Positions 39,918 to 48,090 of a stretch of 64,000 bases of DNA are shown piece after piece. A model generated the notes under the pieces. That model saw only the letters and a program-made list of their open reading frames with translations, was not told where the DNA came from and made no database searches. Each line of letters starts with the position of its first letter. Position 1 is the stretch's first letter. Source of the DNA: Bradyrhizobium sp. LHD-71 (lineage in GTDB: Bacteria > Pseudomonadota > Alphaproteobacteria > Rhizobiales > Xanthobacteraceae); NCBI RefSeq assembly GCF_031157255.1, contig NZ_JAVIFX010000021.1, positions 1 to 64,000 on the forward strand. Reading direction: 5' to 3'. Position numbers and translations under genes: made by a program.

Positions 39918-41450
39918 CTATGCAACACGCGTCTGCGGCTTGGCGTTCGTCGCCGCTCGGGCTGCACTACGGCCGGCAATGCGGCCGAACACGGCTCCGC
40001 TCGTGAGACCGGTGGCGCCTGGATAATTGAAATAGAACAGCCCGCCCAGCATTTCGCCGGCGGTGAACAGGCCCGGCATGGGTCGGTTGCCGGTGTCAAG
40101 CACCTGGGCGTCGGTCGTGACCTTCAATCCGCCAAACGTGAAGGTGACGCCGCAGGTGACGGCGTAGGCCTCGAACGGCGGGTTCTCCAGCGCGACCGCC
40201 CAATTCGACTTGGGTATGGCAAGCGCCTGGGTGCGCCGGCCGTCCTTGACGTTCGGATTGAACGGGACGTCGCGCGTGATCGAGGCGTTATACTCCCGGA
40301 TCGTTGCCAGCAGCGCGTCGCGGTTCACGTCGTCAAGCTTGTCGGCAAGTTCTTCGATCGTGTTAGCCACCACCTTGGTGACCCGCTTGGCCCGATATTC
40401 CGGACGCAGCAAGTGCGTCACGGATGAATCGAATATCTGCCAGGCGAACTGGCCAGGCTGTTGCAGGATGATCCGACCATACTTTGCATAAGTGTAGTTG
40501 CGGATGTCGGCGCCTTCGTCGAGAAAGCGCCTGCCATCGGCATTGACCATAATGGAGAACGGATAGTTGTCGCGCTCGTAGTCGTCCATCGTGTCGAAGC
40601 TGCCAAAGTCGTCGGCATAACGCTCCCAGCCGACCGCATGGCAGCCCGACCAATGGCCGGCCGTCTGCGCACCGATGCGCATCGCCATCTCCAGACCATC
40701 ACCGCAGTTGTATCGGCTGCCGCGCACCTTGGCCAAGTCCCAGCCGGGACCAAGATGGCGCGCGCGCCAGGCGGCATTCGCCTCGAAACCGCCGCAGGCA
40801 AGCACAATCGCACGCGAAACGAAGCGGCGCGTGACGCCGTCCACGTTGACGACGATACCCTCGATGCCTCGATCGGAGTGCAGCAGCTCGCGGGCCCATG
40901 CGTTGTAGAGAACCTTCACGCCCGCCTTCTCGGCGGCGCGGTACAGCTGGTCGACCAGGCCTCGGCCGCCCCCGACTGCGGCGAGCGTCGCGCCGCCCCA
41001 GAACGTGAACTTGCCGTCGACCTTGAACGCCTGCCGTCCGAACTGCGGAAGAAAGCGCACGCCCTGCCGACGCATCCAGTGCAGCGTGGCATTGCTCTGT
41101 TTCACCAGAAGCTCGCAGAGATCGGGATCGGTGCGGTTCTGCGTGACGCGCGCCATATCATCGAAAAAGCCCTCTTCGGTGTACCATCCAAAATCGCTCG
41201 CGAGTTCGTCGGGTGTCAGGTCCGGCGACAGAGCGACGATGTCGTCCCTGCCGCTATAGACGAAGCGCATCAGACCTTCGGTAAAGGAGCTGTTGCCGCC
41301 ACGTTCGTCCTCCGGCGCCCGTTCGAGCATCAGGACGCTCGCGCCTTCTTCGCGAGCGCTGATCGCGGCGCAGAGGGCGGCGTTGCCGCCGCCGACGACG
41401 ATCACGTCATGATCTTCGGCAATCTGAGCAGCCTGAACCGTCTGCGCCAT
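39918..41450 (-). CDS. tcuA: Tricarballylate dehydrogenase TcuA-like flavoprotein
   Basis: 510 residues from ATG 41450, preceded by CAAGGAGCGGTTGGCG. The FAD-binding fold HDVIVVGGGNAALCAAISAREEGASVLMLE (near residues 15-45) is followed by RGGNSSFTEGLMRFVY, a TcuA mark. VLACGGFEANAAWRARHL lies midway, and TFGGLKVTTDAQVLD plus LFTAGEMLGGLFYFNYPGATGLTSG close the fumarate-reductase-like domain. TcuA oxidises tricarballylate to cis-aconitate; aconitase in the next operon would take the product. The partner TcuB and carrier TcuC are missing here. A palindromic repeat begins only 22 bases upstream of the ATG. Confidence 0.88.
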   Translation of the reverse strand: MAQTVQAAQIAEDHDVIVVGGGNAALCAAISAREEGASVLMLERAPEDERGGNSSFTEGLMRFVYSGRDDIVALSPDLTPDELASDFGWYTEEGFFDDMARVTQNRTDPDLCELLVKQSNATLHWMRRQGVRFLPQFGRQAFKVDGKFTFWGGATLAAVGGGRGLVDQLYRAAEKAGVKVLYNAWARELLHSDRGIEGIVVNVDGVTRRFVSRAIVLACGGFEANAAWRARHLGPGWDLAKVRGSRYNCGDGLEMAMRIGAQTAGHWSGCHAVGWERYADDFGSFDTMDDYERDNYPFSIMVNADGRRFLDEGADIRNYTYAKYGRIILQQPGQFAWQIFDSSVTHLLRPEYRAKRVTKVVANTIEELADKLDDVNRDALLATIREYNASITRDVPFNPNVKDGRRTQALAIPKSNWAVALENPPFEAYAVTCGVTFTFGGLKVTTDAQVLDTGNRPMPGLFTAGEMLGGLFYFNYPGATGLTSGAVFGRIAGRSAARAATNAKPQTRVA

Positions 41451-41472
41451 CGCCAACCGCTCCTTGTACGTC

Positions 41473-41548
41473 CTAGTGTCCCGAATCCGAAGTTCGCCAT
41501 ACTTTGCAGCGAGCTCAGAGCGAACTTCGGATTCGATCAGGACACTAG
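41473..41548. repeat. Palindromic element A (CTAGTGTCC type)
   Basis: Outer arms CTAGTGTCC (41473-41481) and GGACACTAG (41540-41548). Inner arms GAATCCGAAGTTCGC (41483-41497) and its exact reverse complement (41520-41534). It stands head to tail with the related element B, 13 bases away. The first bases of the window (ACACTAG) are the end of another copy of this type. Confidence 0.85.
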
Positions 41549-41561
41549 CAAGTTTATGATT

Positions 41562-41640
41562 CTAGTGTCGTTTATGGATCAGAAATTCGCACGTTGGACT
41601 CGCGGCAACGATGGTGCGAATTTCTGATCCACGACACTAG
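41562..41640. repeat. Palindromic element B (CTAGTGTCG type), right copy
   Basis: Same nested architecture as element A: outer arms 41562-41570 and 41632-41640, inner 17-base arms 41576-41592 and 41614-41630. Together with the linker before it, 41542-41640 equals 1-99 with one mismatch (41556). It lies 94 bases after the LysR gene stop. No gene inside. Confidence 0.85.
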
Positions 41641-41733
41641 ATGCCTGGCGGTTGTATCAGCTGCGCCCTGGCCGACCTCAGAACTTCTCACGATCCTGCT
41701 ATCGTCGGGCGCAATACTCCACCAACCGACCGC

Positions 41734-42681
41734 TCAAGCCTCGGCGTCGGTCCGCCGGCGCGCCGAGCGCATCGTCTCTCGCACCATGGCCGGAGTCAGC
41801 GCCGGCGAAACGATACTGAGAAAATCGAGAACATACGGGCGCAGATAAGCGGCAGGACGCATGGTCACGAAGCAGGTGCTGCTCTCGAACAAGTCCTTGG
41901 CGCTGCGGGCGCAGAGCTTGGTATCACGGGCCGGATCAAACGCGATGTCCGCGAGAATGGCGATGCCCAGCCCGAGTTCCACATAGGTCTTGCAGATGTC
42001 GGCGTCGACAGCGCTGAGGCTGATTTTCGGTTCGATGCCCGCCTCGCGGAAGGCCTTCATGACCTTCGAGCGGCCGCTGTGGCGAGCACCGTAGACGATC
42101 AGTGGATATTTCGAGATCTCCTGCACCGTAAGCTTATCGACCGTCAGAATCTCGTGGCCGAGGCAGGCGACAACGCTGCGCTGAATCTCGAAGCCCGGTA
42201 GCTTGACCAGATGCGGGAAGATTTTCGTCGTCTCTGTGCCGATGGCGAAGTCCGCCACCCCGTCCTCGACCATCTGGCAGACCTCCTCCGGATCGCCCTC
42301 CCTGAAGACGAGATCAACCTCCGGATAACGCTCGACGAAGCTCGCGATCACACGCGGCAAAACATACTTCGCCTGCGTGTGCGTGGTGCCGATGGTGAGC
42401 GTGCCCCGGTCACTGGCGCGCGCCTGATCATGCAGCGAGCGAAGCGCGCCAATGTCCTCGATCACGCGGCGGGCGATATCGATGACGTGCTCGCCCAGCG
42501 GAGTCGCGCCGATGATACGATTGCGGGTCCGCACAAAGATGCTGAATCCAAGCTCTTCCTCCAGCATCTGGATCTGCCGGCTGACGCCCGGTTGAGACGT
42601 GTTGAGAGCTTGCGCCGCCGCCGAAAGATGGTTGCCGTGCCGCGTTATCTCAAGCACATACCGCAACTGCTGCAGGTTCAT
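41734..42681 (-). CDS. LysR-family regulator (CysB-like)
   Basis: 315 residues. The N-terminus MNLQQLRYVLEITRHGNHLSAAAQALNTSQPGVSRQIQMLEEELG resembles the CysB/Cbl branch. The effector part has GTLTIGTTHTQAKYVLPRVIASFVERYPEVDLVFREGDPEEV, also CysB-like. A GTATATC-N11-GATATAC palindrome lies 11 bases before its ATG and could be an autoregulatory site. It is downstream of the RraA/epimerase/Bug genes on the same strand and upstream of tcuA. It is a candidate regulator of either group. Confidence 0.9.
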   Translation of the reverse strand: MNLQQLRYVLEITRHGNHLSAAAQALNTSQPGVSRQIQMLEEELGFSIFVRTRNRIIGATPLGEHVIDIARRVIEDIGALRSLHDQARASDRGTLTIGTTHTQAKYVLPRVIASFVERYPEVDLVFREGDPEEVCQMVEDGVADFAIGTETTKIFPHLVKLPGFEIQRSVVACLGHEILTVDKLTVQEISKYPLIVYGARHSGRSKVMKAFREAGIEPKISLSAVDADICKTYVELGLGIAILADIAFDPARDTKLCARSAKDLFESSTCFVTMRPAAYLRPYVLDFLSIVSPALTPAMVRETMRSARRRTDAEA

Positions 42682-42691
42682 TTCCTACCCG

Positions 42692-42716
42692 GTATATCTT
42701 TTTGTGATGGATATAC
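42692..42716. promoter_or_regulatory. Palindrome GTATATC-N11-GATATAC before LysR
   Basis: Perfect 7-base arms at 42692-42698 and 42710-42716, 11 bases upstream of the LysR ATG. The AT-rich arms and the N11 spacing resemble LysR-type sites; autoregulation is inferred. Confidence 0.55.
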
Positions 42717-42762
42717 TAGCAGGTCCCGCAAATTGAGTAATAGCCGGAAGTCGGCAGCGGCT

Positions 42763-43485
42763 TCATGGCTTGGCTGCGCCCAAATCAATGCTCCAGGATT
42801 GCAGGCCGTGATGCTCGACGACCTTGCCCGCAAGCAGATCGTCGAGACTAAGCGCCGCACCTGAGGGATCGAGCGGCAGTTCTCCGGTTGCTGTACTGCC
42901 CAAATCCTTCTCTTTAAGGTCGCGAAAGCGGGCCTTTTCCAGGACTGCCTTCGCCATCGCGCGGGGAACGACCACCACGCCGTCGTCGTCACCGACCACG
43001 ATGTCGCCCGGACACACGACGATGCCGCCGACATGCACCGGCACATTGATCGATCCCGGCGTATTCTTTTGCGGAGCGCGAGGCGAAACGCCGCGGGCGA
43101 AAACCGGAAAGCCCTCCTGGCGCAGCATTGCGACGTCCCGGATCGAGCCGGAGACGACAGCTCCCACACCGCCGCGCGCCCGCGCCGCGAGCGCACTGCG
43201 ATGACCGAAACATCCCGTATTCGAATTGCCGTCATCGACGATCAGCACGTCGCCGGGCTGCACCATCTGCAGGGCTTTGTGCGTCATCAGGTTGTCGCCG
43301 GGAAAGCAGAGGACCGTCAACGCTGCACCGACCATGCGGATGCCCTCATACATCGGGCGTATATCTGAAGCGAGCGCACCGTGGCGTCCCATGCTGTCAG
43401 ACAAGGTTGCGGTCGGAATCTCCAAAAAGGCGACGAGGATCTCCGGCTCCGGACGCGCGACCTGATAGAAGATATGTCCATACAT
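42763..43485 (-). CDS. RraA-family protein (HMG/CHA aldolase-like)
   Basis: 240 residues from ATG 43485, preceded by CCCGAGGGCAGGCGA. The RraA fold is marked by LEIPTATLSDSMGRHGAL, GDNLMTHKALQMVQPGDVLIVDDGN, GGVGAVVSGSIRDVAMLRQEGFPVFARGVSPRAP and PGDIVVGDDDGVVVVPR. The Arg-Asp pair in SIRDVAM is required in 4-hydroxy-4-methyl-2-oxoglutarate/4-carboxy-4-hydroxy-2-oxoadipate aldolases, which release pyruvate; RNase-E-inhibiting RraA is shorter. With a Bug protein in the same group, an aldolase or oxaloacetate decarboxylase in tricarboxylate breakdown is plausible. Confidence 0.88.
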   Translation of the reverse strand: MYGHIFYQVARPEPEILVAFLEIPTATLSDSMGRHGALASDIRPMYEGIRMVGAALTVLCFPGDNLMTHKALQMVQPGDVLIVDDGNSNTGCFGHRSALAARARGGVGAVVSGSIRDVAMLRQEGFPVFARGVSPRAPQKNTPGSINVPVHVGGIVVCPGDIVVGDDDGVVVVPRAMAKAVLEKARFRDLKEKDLGSTATGELPLDPSGAALSLDDLLAGKVVEHHGLQSWSIDLGAAKP

Positions 43486-43598
43486 TCGCCTGCCCTCGGG
43501 TTCGCATTGTTCGGTCTCAGGGCGCGCGTGCGCGCTCCACGCCTGTGCAGAAGGCACGCAGGCGTGACGCGACGTCCCATGTCAGCTCACGTGGACGG

Positions 43599-44591
43599 TT
43601 ACGCGACTTTGCGCGACTCGGCCTCGTGCCAGGCGATGAGCCGACGGATGCCCTCCTCGAAGGATATCTGCGCCTTCCAGCCGAGCATGCGCTCGCTCTT
43701 GTCGACGGCGAAGTCGAGCTTCGTCGACACGGCTGCGCGCACCTTGCCAGGCGGTGTCTTGTATTCAGGCTCGAGCTTGCTGCCGATGATCTTCTGCACG
43801 ATGGCGACCAGTTCGTTCAGCGAGGTCGCCTTGCCGGTTGCGACGTTGAAGCTCTCACGTGACACGTCGCTTTCCATGGCCATCAGATTGGCGCGGGCAA
43901 CGTCTGCAACGTGGATGTAGTCGTGCACCTCGCGGCCGTCGTCCGGGATGATCGGCCGCTCGCCGCGCTTCAACCGCTCATAGGTCTCCATGATATAGAC
44001 CGAATTGACCGCCCGCAGATGCTGGCGCTCACCATAGACCGACGAATAGCGCAACGAGATCGAGTTCACGCCATAGCGGTCATGATAGAGCCTGCCAAAG
44101 TTCTCCCCCATGATCTTGGACGCGGCGTAGAGCGCCGCGCCGGGCTGCAGCCGGCTCCAGGTCCACGACGTCGTCTCATCGATGATATCGGCCGTGGGCT
44201 CGCCGTAGACGGCGATCGACGAGGAGAACACGACCTTGCCGACACCGCGATAGCGGCAGGCATCGAACGTGTTCAGCATGCCCTGCACGTTGACGGCCAC
44301 GCCGAGATGCGGGTTGGCCGACATCGGCAGCGTCAGGAAGCCGGCGACGGCGAACACGCCATCCGTCGCCTCGAGGGCGTCGTGAAGCTCGTTGGTCCGC
44401 AGGATGTCGCCGCGAACGAGCTTGACCTGTGGACGCTGAACGAGATCACCGAGCCCTTCGGGGCTGGCCAGGGAATAGTTGTCGAACAGCACGATTTCGC
44501 GGGCGCCGGCAGCGATCAACTGCTCGGTGATCTGGGCGCCGATCATGCTGGCGCCGCCGGTGATGAGGAACTTTCCGCCCTTGATCTTCAT
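43599..44591 (-). CDS. NAD-dependent epimerase/dehydratase (extended SDR)
   Basis: 330 residues from ATG 44591, preceded by CAGGAGAAGAAC. The NAD motif TGGASMIGAQITEQL is near residue 9, FDNYSL sits at the ribose-binding end of the second strand, and the catalytic YAASK (with upstream SSIAVYGE) is near residue 145. SLRYSSVYGERQHLRAVNSVY is typical of UDP-glucose 4-epimerase relatives. The substrate is probably a nucleotide sugar by family, but its position between Bug and RraA genes leaves a catabolic role open. Confidence 0.88.
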   Translation of the reverse strand: MKIKGGKFLITGGASMIGAQITEQLIAAGAREIVLFDNYSLASPEGLGDLVQRPQVKLVRGDILRTNELHDALEATDGVFAVAGFLTLPMSANPHLGVAVNVQGMLNTFDACRYRGVGKVVFSSSIAVYGEPTADIIDETTSWTWSRLQPGAALYAASKIMGENFGRLYHDRYGVNSISLRYSSVYGERQHLRAVNSVYIMETYERLKRGERPIIPDDGREVHDYIHVADVARANLMAMESDVSRESFNVATGKATSLNELVAIVQKIIGSKLEPEYKTPPGKVRAAVSTKLDFAVDKSERMLGWKAQISFEEGIRRLIAWHEAESRKVA

Positions 44592-44725
44592 GTTCTTCTC
44601 CTGGATTCCATGCCCGCCCTGCACCGCTCCGTGCGGCCAGAGCAGACTACAGTATCACGTGAACCGACGTTTCTTCGGTGTAGGCGTACGGTTCCTCGAT
44701 GCCGCGCTCTCGGCCGACACCGCCT

Positions 44726-45706
44726 TCACTCGCCACTCTTCCTCAGATGCGCCTGTTCAACGAGATCACCCCACTTCTTGTCCTCTGAAGCCATGAACTC
44801 GCCGAACTGCTCCGGCGTGCCGCCAACGATATCGCCGCCGAGCGCCGACACCTTCTCGATCACGGTGGGATCCTTCAGCGCCTTGTTGACCTGCTCATTG
44901 AGAAACTTGACACGCTGCGGCGGCGTGCCGTTGGCGGCCACGAGCCCGGCCCAGCCTTCGACGACGAATCCGGACAGACCGGCCTCGGCAACAGTCGGCA
45001 CCTCGGGCAACCCTCTGAAACGATGAGCGCTACTGACCGCGAGCGCCCGCACCTTCTTCGCTGCGATGAAGGGGCCGCCGGTCATCACATCCGTAAAGGC
45101 CGCGTTGACCGTGCCGGCCATCAGCGCATTCAGGGCCGGCGCCGTTCCGGCGAAGGGCACATGCACGGCCTCGATACCCGCACGATGCTTGAGCAACTCC
45201 ATCGCCATGTGGAATGAGCTGCCGTAGCCGCTCGACGAATATGTCAGCGCCTTCGGATCGGCCTTGGCGTAGTCGATGAACTCCTTCAATGTCGTGACCG
45301 GCAGGTCGTTGTTGACGATGAGCACGTCCGGATAAGAGACCACGTGCACCACCGGCATGAAGGCTTTGATCGGACTGAATCCCATCTTCGGATAGAGATG
45401 ATGGTTGATCGTCATCAGCCCGATGTGGCCCATCAGAACCGTATATCCGTCGGCCGGGGCCGTGAGCGCCGCCTGCGCGCCGATATTGCCGTTCGCGCCG
45501 GAGCGGTTCTCGACATAGAGCGTCTGGCCGATATTCTCCTGCACCTTGGCCGCGACGATGCGGGAGAGGCTGTCGGCGACGCCGGCCGGAGCCGTCGGCA
45601 CCAGAATTCGAATCTTGTCGTTGGGGAAATCATCCGCCTGGGCTGCTGCGGCGCAGCAGAGTGAAGCGGCGGCGATGACTGCAGTCGCGAATGCCCGAAC
45701 GCGCAC
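44726..45706 (-). CDS. Bug/TctC-type periplasmic binding protein (4)
   Basis: 326 residues from a GTG at 45706, preceded by AAAGGGAGGCTCTG. The signal peptide is MRVRAFATAVIAAASLCCAA ending AAAQA. The core has IRILVPTAPAGVADSLSRIVAAKV, VENRSGANGNIGAQAALTA, YSSSGYGSSFHMAMELLKHRAG and HVPFAGTAPALNALMAG. First gene of the Bug/epimerase/RraA group on the minus strand. A palindrome AGTAT-N11-ATACT lies 125 bases upstream. Confidence 0.92.
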   Translation of the reverse strand: MRVRAFATAVIAAASLCCAAAAQADDFPNDKIRILVPTAPAGVADSLSRIVAAKVQENIGQTLYVENRSGANGNIGAQAALTAPADGYTVLMGHIGLMTINHHLYPKMGFSPIKAFMPVVHVVSYPDVLIVNNDLPVTTLKEFIDYAKADPKALTYSSSGYGSSFHMAMELLKHRAGIEAVHVPFAGTAPALNALMAGTVNAAFTDVMTGGPFIAAKKVRALAVSSAHRFRGLPEVPTVAEAGLSGFVVEGWAGLVAANGTPPQRVKFLNEQVNKALKDPTVIEKVSALGGDIVGGTPEQFGEFMASEDKKWGDLVEQAHLRKSGE

Positions 45707-46022
45707 CAGAGCCTCCCTTTGATCGTTGTCTTGTCGCCGGATGCCGCAGACCGTGACGGCAATTGTTCGATGAGCCGTCGAAAATAGTGCGTTGGGCCGG
45801 AACGGACGGCAACGAACGATTCCTGATAGAAGTATGCGGTGCGGCTATACTCGGCGTCCGAAACGGCCTGACGCAGTCAATCGAGCAGTCCCGCGCTGAT
45901 GTGGATTTGCAGCCGCACTTCGCATGATCAGCGCCGCTTCGCGCCGGAAGCAATTGCAGCTCGCGTCGTCGTCATTTTGAAGAACGACACGGTGCGGATT
46001 GTCTGCGCGCCTGCCCGACGGT
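45707..46022. other. Intergenic region, 316 bases
   Basis: It lies between the start of the Bug gene and the end of the lacI-like gene, both on the minus strand, so it should hold the Bug promoter. Apart from the palindrome at 45831-45851, I see no RNA gene, repeat or convincing small ORF. Confidence 0.6.
45831..45851. promoter_or_regulatory. Palindrome AGTAT-N11-ATACT upstream of Bug (4)
   Basis: AGTAT (45831-45835) and ATACT (45847-45851) around an 11-base centre; the middle (TATAGCC on one strand, GCATA on the other) faintly resembles the CTAT-N12-ATAG operators at 30879 and 39865. LysR-type control is a guess. Confidence 0.4.
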
Positions 46023-47021
46023 TTAGCCGCTATCGCGAATGACGAGCTCGAATCCGAGATCGATATGACGCGGCCCTCCCCGCGCAAGGATCAATCTTGC
46101 AGCGGTGCGCCCAATCGCCTCGCCGTTCACGCGGATGGTGGAGAGGCTTGGTGCGATCAGACGGCCCATTTCGAGATCGCCGAGACCGATGAGCGCAACC
46201 GGCTGCTCCGCAGCCGGACCGTTACGCAAGAAGCCCGCCTTTCGCAGACCGGACATGAAGCCGATGGCATGCGCATCGTTCGCAGCGAAGACAGCGTCGA
46301 CACCGGGCAGTTCTGCAAGCGCGGCGACACTGCCCGAAGCGTTACGGTCCAGGACAAGCCGCCGCGGCGCTTTGGCGCCAAGCGCCTGCGCCGTGTCGTT
46401 GAATCCATTCCAGCGCCGTGTTGCGCGTGGATCGTCGCCGCCGATGAATGCCAGGCTCTTGCGGCCTTGCTCGATGAAATGTCGTGCTACGGCAACGCCG
46501 GCTTCGTAATTGTTGAAACCGGCTACAGCATCGATTGGCGTCGCCGGAAGATCCCATGTCTCCGCGACGGGAATTCCCGCGCGCCGCAGTAGCCGCGCGC
46601 CTTCTTCTGTAGCGGGCGAGCCGACCATGATGATCGCCTCGGGGCGCCGCGACAGCAGGACCGAGAGCATGTGGTCTTCACGCGCGGCGTCGTAGCGCGA
46701 CTGTGCCAGGATCACGGCGTAGCCGAGCGGCTCCAATTCGTCGGACAGGCCCTGCACCGTATCCGCGAAGATCGAGTTGGCGATCGTCGGTACCAGTACG
46801 CCGATCGAGCGGGTTCGCGCTCTGGCGAGAGCGACGGCAAGCTGGTTCGGAACATAGCCGAGTTCCCGCATCGCAGCCTCGACCCGGCTTCTCGTTTCCG
46901 GCGCCACCAGTTCCGGCATGCGCACCACGCGGCTCACGGTAATCGACGATACGCCAGCCAATTTTGCCACGGCCGACAGGGTCGGTGCGGAACGGGTCTC
47001 TTCGGGGCTTGCGACGCTCAT
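46023..47021 (-). CDS. LacI-family transcriptional repressor
   Basis: 332 residues from ATG 47021. The helix-turn-helix is TLSAVAKLAGVSSITVSRVVRMPELVAPETRSRVEAAMRELGYVPNQLA (residues about 14-62). The ligand-binding domain has IGVLVPTIANSIFADTVQGLSDEL and NDAHAIGFMSGLRKAGFL. It is divergent from a PhyH dioxygenase gene, and two matching sites TGACAACGYTAACA with a central CG, as LacI sites have, lie between them. It most likely represses the dioxygenase/MFS pair and itself, with induction by the substrate. Confidence 0.92.
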   Translation of the reverse strand: MSVASPEETRSAPTLSAVAKLAGVSSITVSRVVRMPELVAPETRSRVEAAMRELGYVPNQLAVALARARTRSIGVLVPTIANSIFADTVQGLSDELEPLGYAVILAQSRYDAAREDHMLSVLLSRRPEAIIMVGSPATEEGARLLRRAGIPVAETWDLPATPIDAVAGFNNYEAGVAVARHFIEQGRKSLAFIGGDDPRATRRWNGFNDTAQALGAKAPRRLVLDRNASGSVAALAELPGVDAVFAANDAHAIGFMSGLRKAGFLRNGPAAEQPVALIGLGDLEMGRLIAPSLSTIRVNGEAIGRTAARLILARGGPRHIDLGFELVIRDSG

Positions 47022-47080
47022 CGGGACAAACACTAACGAGTACGGGCCAGGATTGCACGATTCGGCTTGAACAGGGCAAA

Positions 47081-47115
47081 TGACAACGTTAACATTCGCA
47101 ATGACAACGCTAACA
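47081..47115. promoter_or_regulatory. Tandem LacI-type operators
   Basis: TGACAACGTTAACA (47081-47094) and TGACAACGCTAACA (47102-47115). Each is flanked by AA on the left and T on the right, and the starts are 21 bases apart, two helix turns. The core TGNNAACGTTNNCA is palindromic. They lie 19 bases before the PhyH start and 60 bases before the lacI start, so bound repressor could block both promoters. Confidence 0.75.
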
Positions 47116-47133
47116 TAACATGGAGGAACGCCC

Positions 47134-48003
47134 GTGATCACAGCGAAGGATGTGCAGACTTATCAACGCGATGGCGTGATCGTGGTGCCCGATGTTCTGG
47201 ACTCCGCCACGCTTTCCCAAGTGCGCGCCGTGATTGCTGAGCTGGTCGCGGGATCGGCCAAAACCCTCGAACACACCGACGTCTATGATCTGGAGCCGGG
47301 CCACACCGCGGAAAACCCGCGGGTCCGCCGGATCAAGGCGCCGCACAAGGTGCACAAGCTTTTCGACGAGATCGTGCGCAGCGACCCGGTGCTCGGGATC
47401 CTGAAAAAACTGCTTGGTCCGTGCCTGCGGCTGCACGGTTCGAAACTCAACATGAAGTCGGCGCAATACGGCTCGCCCGTCGAGTGGCATCAGGACTGGG
47501 CGTTCTATCCGCACACCAACGACGACGTGCTCGCGGTCGGTGTGCTGCTGGACGACTGCGACCTCGCCAACGGGCCGATGCTGGTCACACCGGGTACGCA
47601 CAACCGCGAGGTCTGGAGTCATCACGGCGAGGACGGTTGCTTCGCCGGCCTCATCGATCCCGATACCATCAAGGACGAAATCGAACGCGCCGTACCCTGC
47701 ATGGGCAAGGCCGGCAGCATTTCGTTTCATCACGTTCGGGCGCTGCATGGATCGGCCATGAACACCTCGGACCGCCCGCGCAATCTTCTGCTGTACGAAG
47801 TCGCCGCCAGCGACGCCTGGCCGCTGATGGGCGTCAAGGATTTCGATGAATTCAACAGCCGGTTGCTGTCGGGCGATCCCGTCATTGCGCCGCGGATGAC
47901 CAATGTTCCGGTGCGACTGCCATTGCCACCGGCAAAGCGGCAAGGCTCGATCTACGAGACCCAGTCTGCGGCAAAGAAGTCCTACTTCACCCGCGCCGCC
48001 TGA
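47134..48003 (+). CDS. Phytanoyl-CoA dioxygenase (PhyH) family oxygenase
   Basis: 289 residues from a GTG at 47134, preceded by GGAGGAACGCCC. The Fe(II)/2-oxoglutarate motifs are VEWHQDWAFYP (HxD) and FHHVRALHGSAMNTSDRPRNLLLYEV (distal His and the 2-oxoglutarate Arg). PhyH relatives hydroxylate free acids, ectoine or amino acid derivatives, not only phytanoyl-CoA. It is followed by an MHS-family MFS transporter in the same direction and controlled by the divergent LacI; a small carboxylate is the likely substrate. Confidence 0.9.
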   Translation: MITAKDVQTYQRDGVIVVPDVLDSATLSQVRAVIAELVAGSAKTLEHTDVYDLEPGHTAENPRVRRIKAPHKVHKLFDEIVRSDPVLGILKKLLGPCLRLHGSKLNMKSAQYGSPVEWHQDWAFYPHTNDDVLAVGVLLDDCDLANGPMLVTPGTHNREVWSHHGEDGCFAGLIDPDTIKDEIERAVPCMGKAGSISFHHVRALHGSAMNTSDRPRNLLLYEVAASDAWPLMGVKDFDEFNSRLLSGDPVIAPRMTNVPVRLPLPPAKRQGSIYETQSAAKKSYFTRAA

Positions 48004-48090
48004 TGTTTGCGAGTGCGCCCGTGTGATGCACGGGCGCATTCGTCCAATGCGACGACCATCGATCAATGAAAAAGCAAAACGGGGGACGCC

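Noticed and set aside
41473-41640. CRISPR array or insertion sequence from the repeated palindromes
   Set aside because: No regular direct repeats with unique spacers, no cas genes, and no transposase; these are nested inverted repeats.
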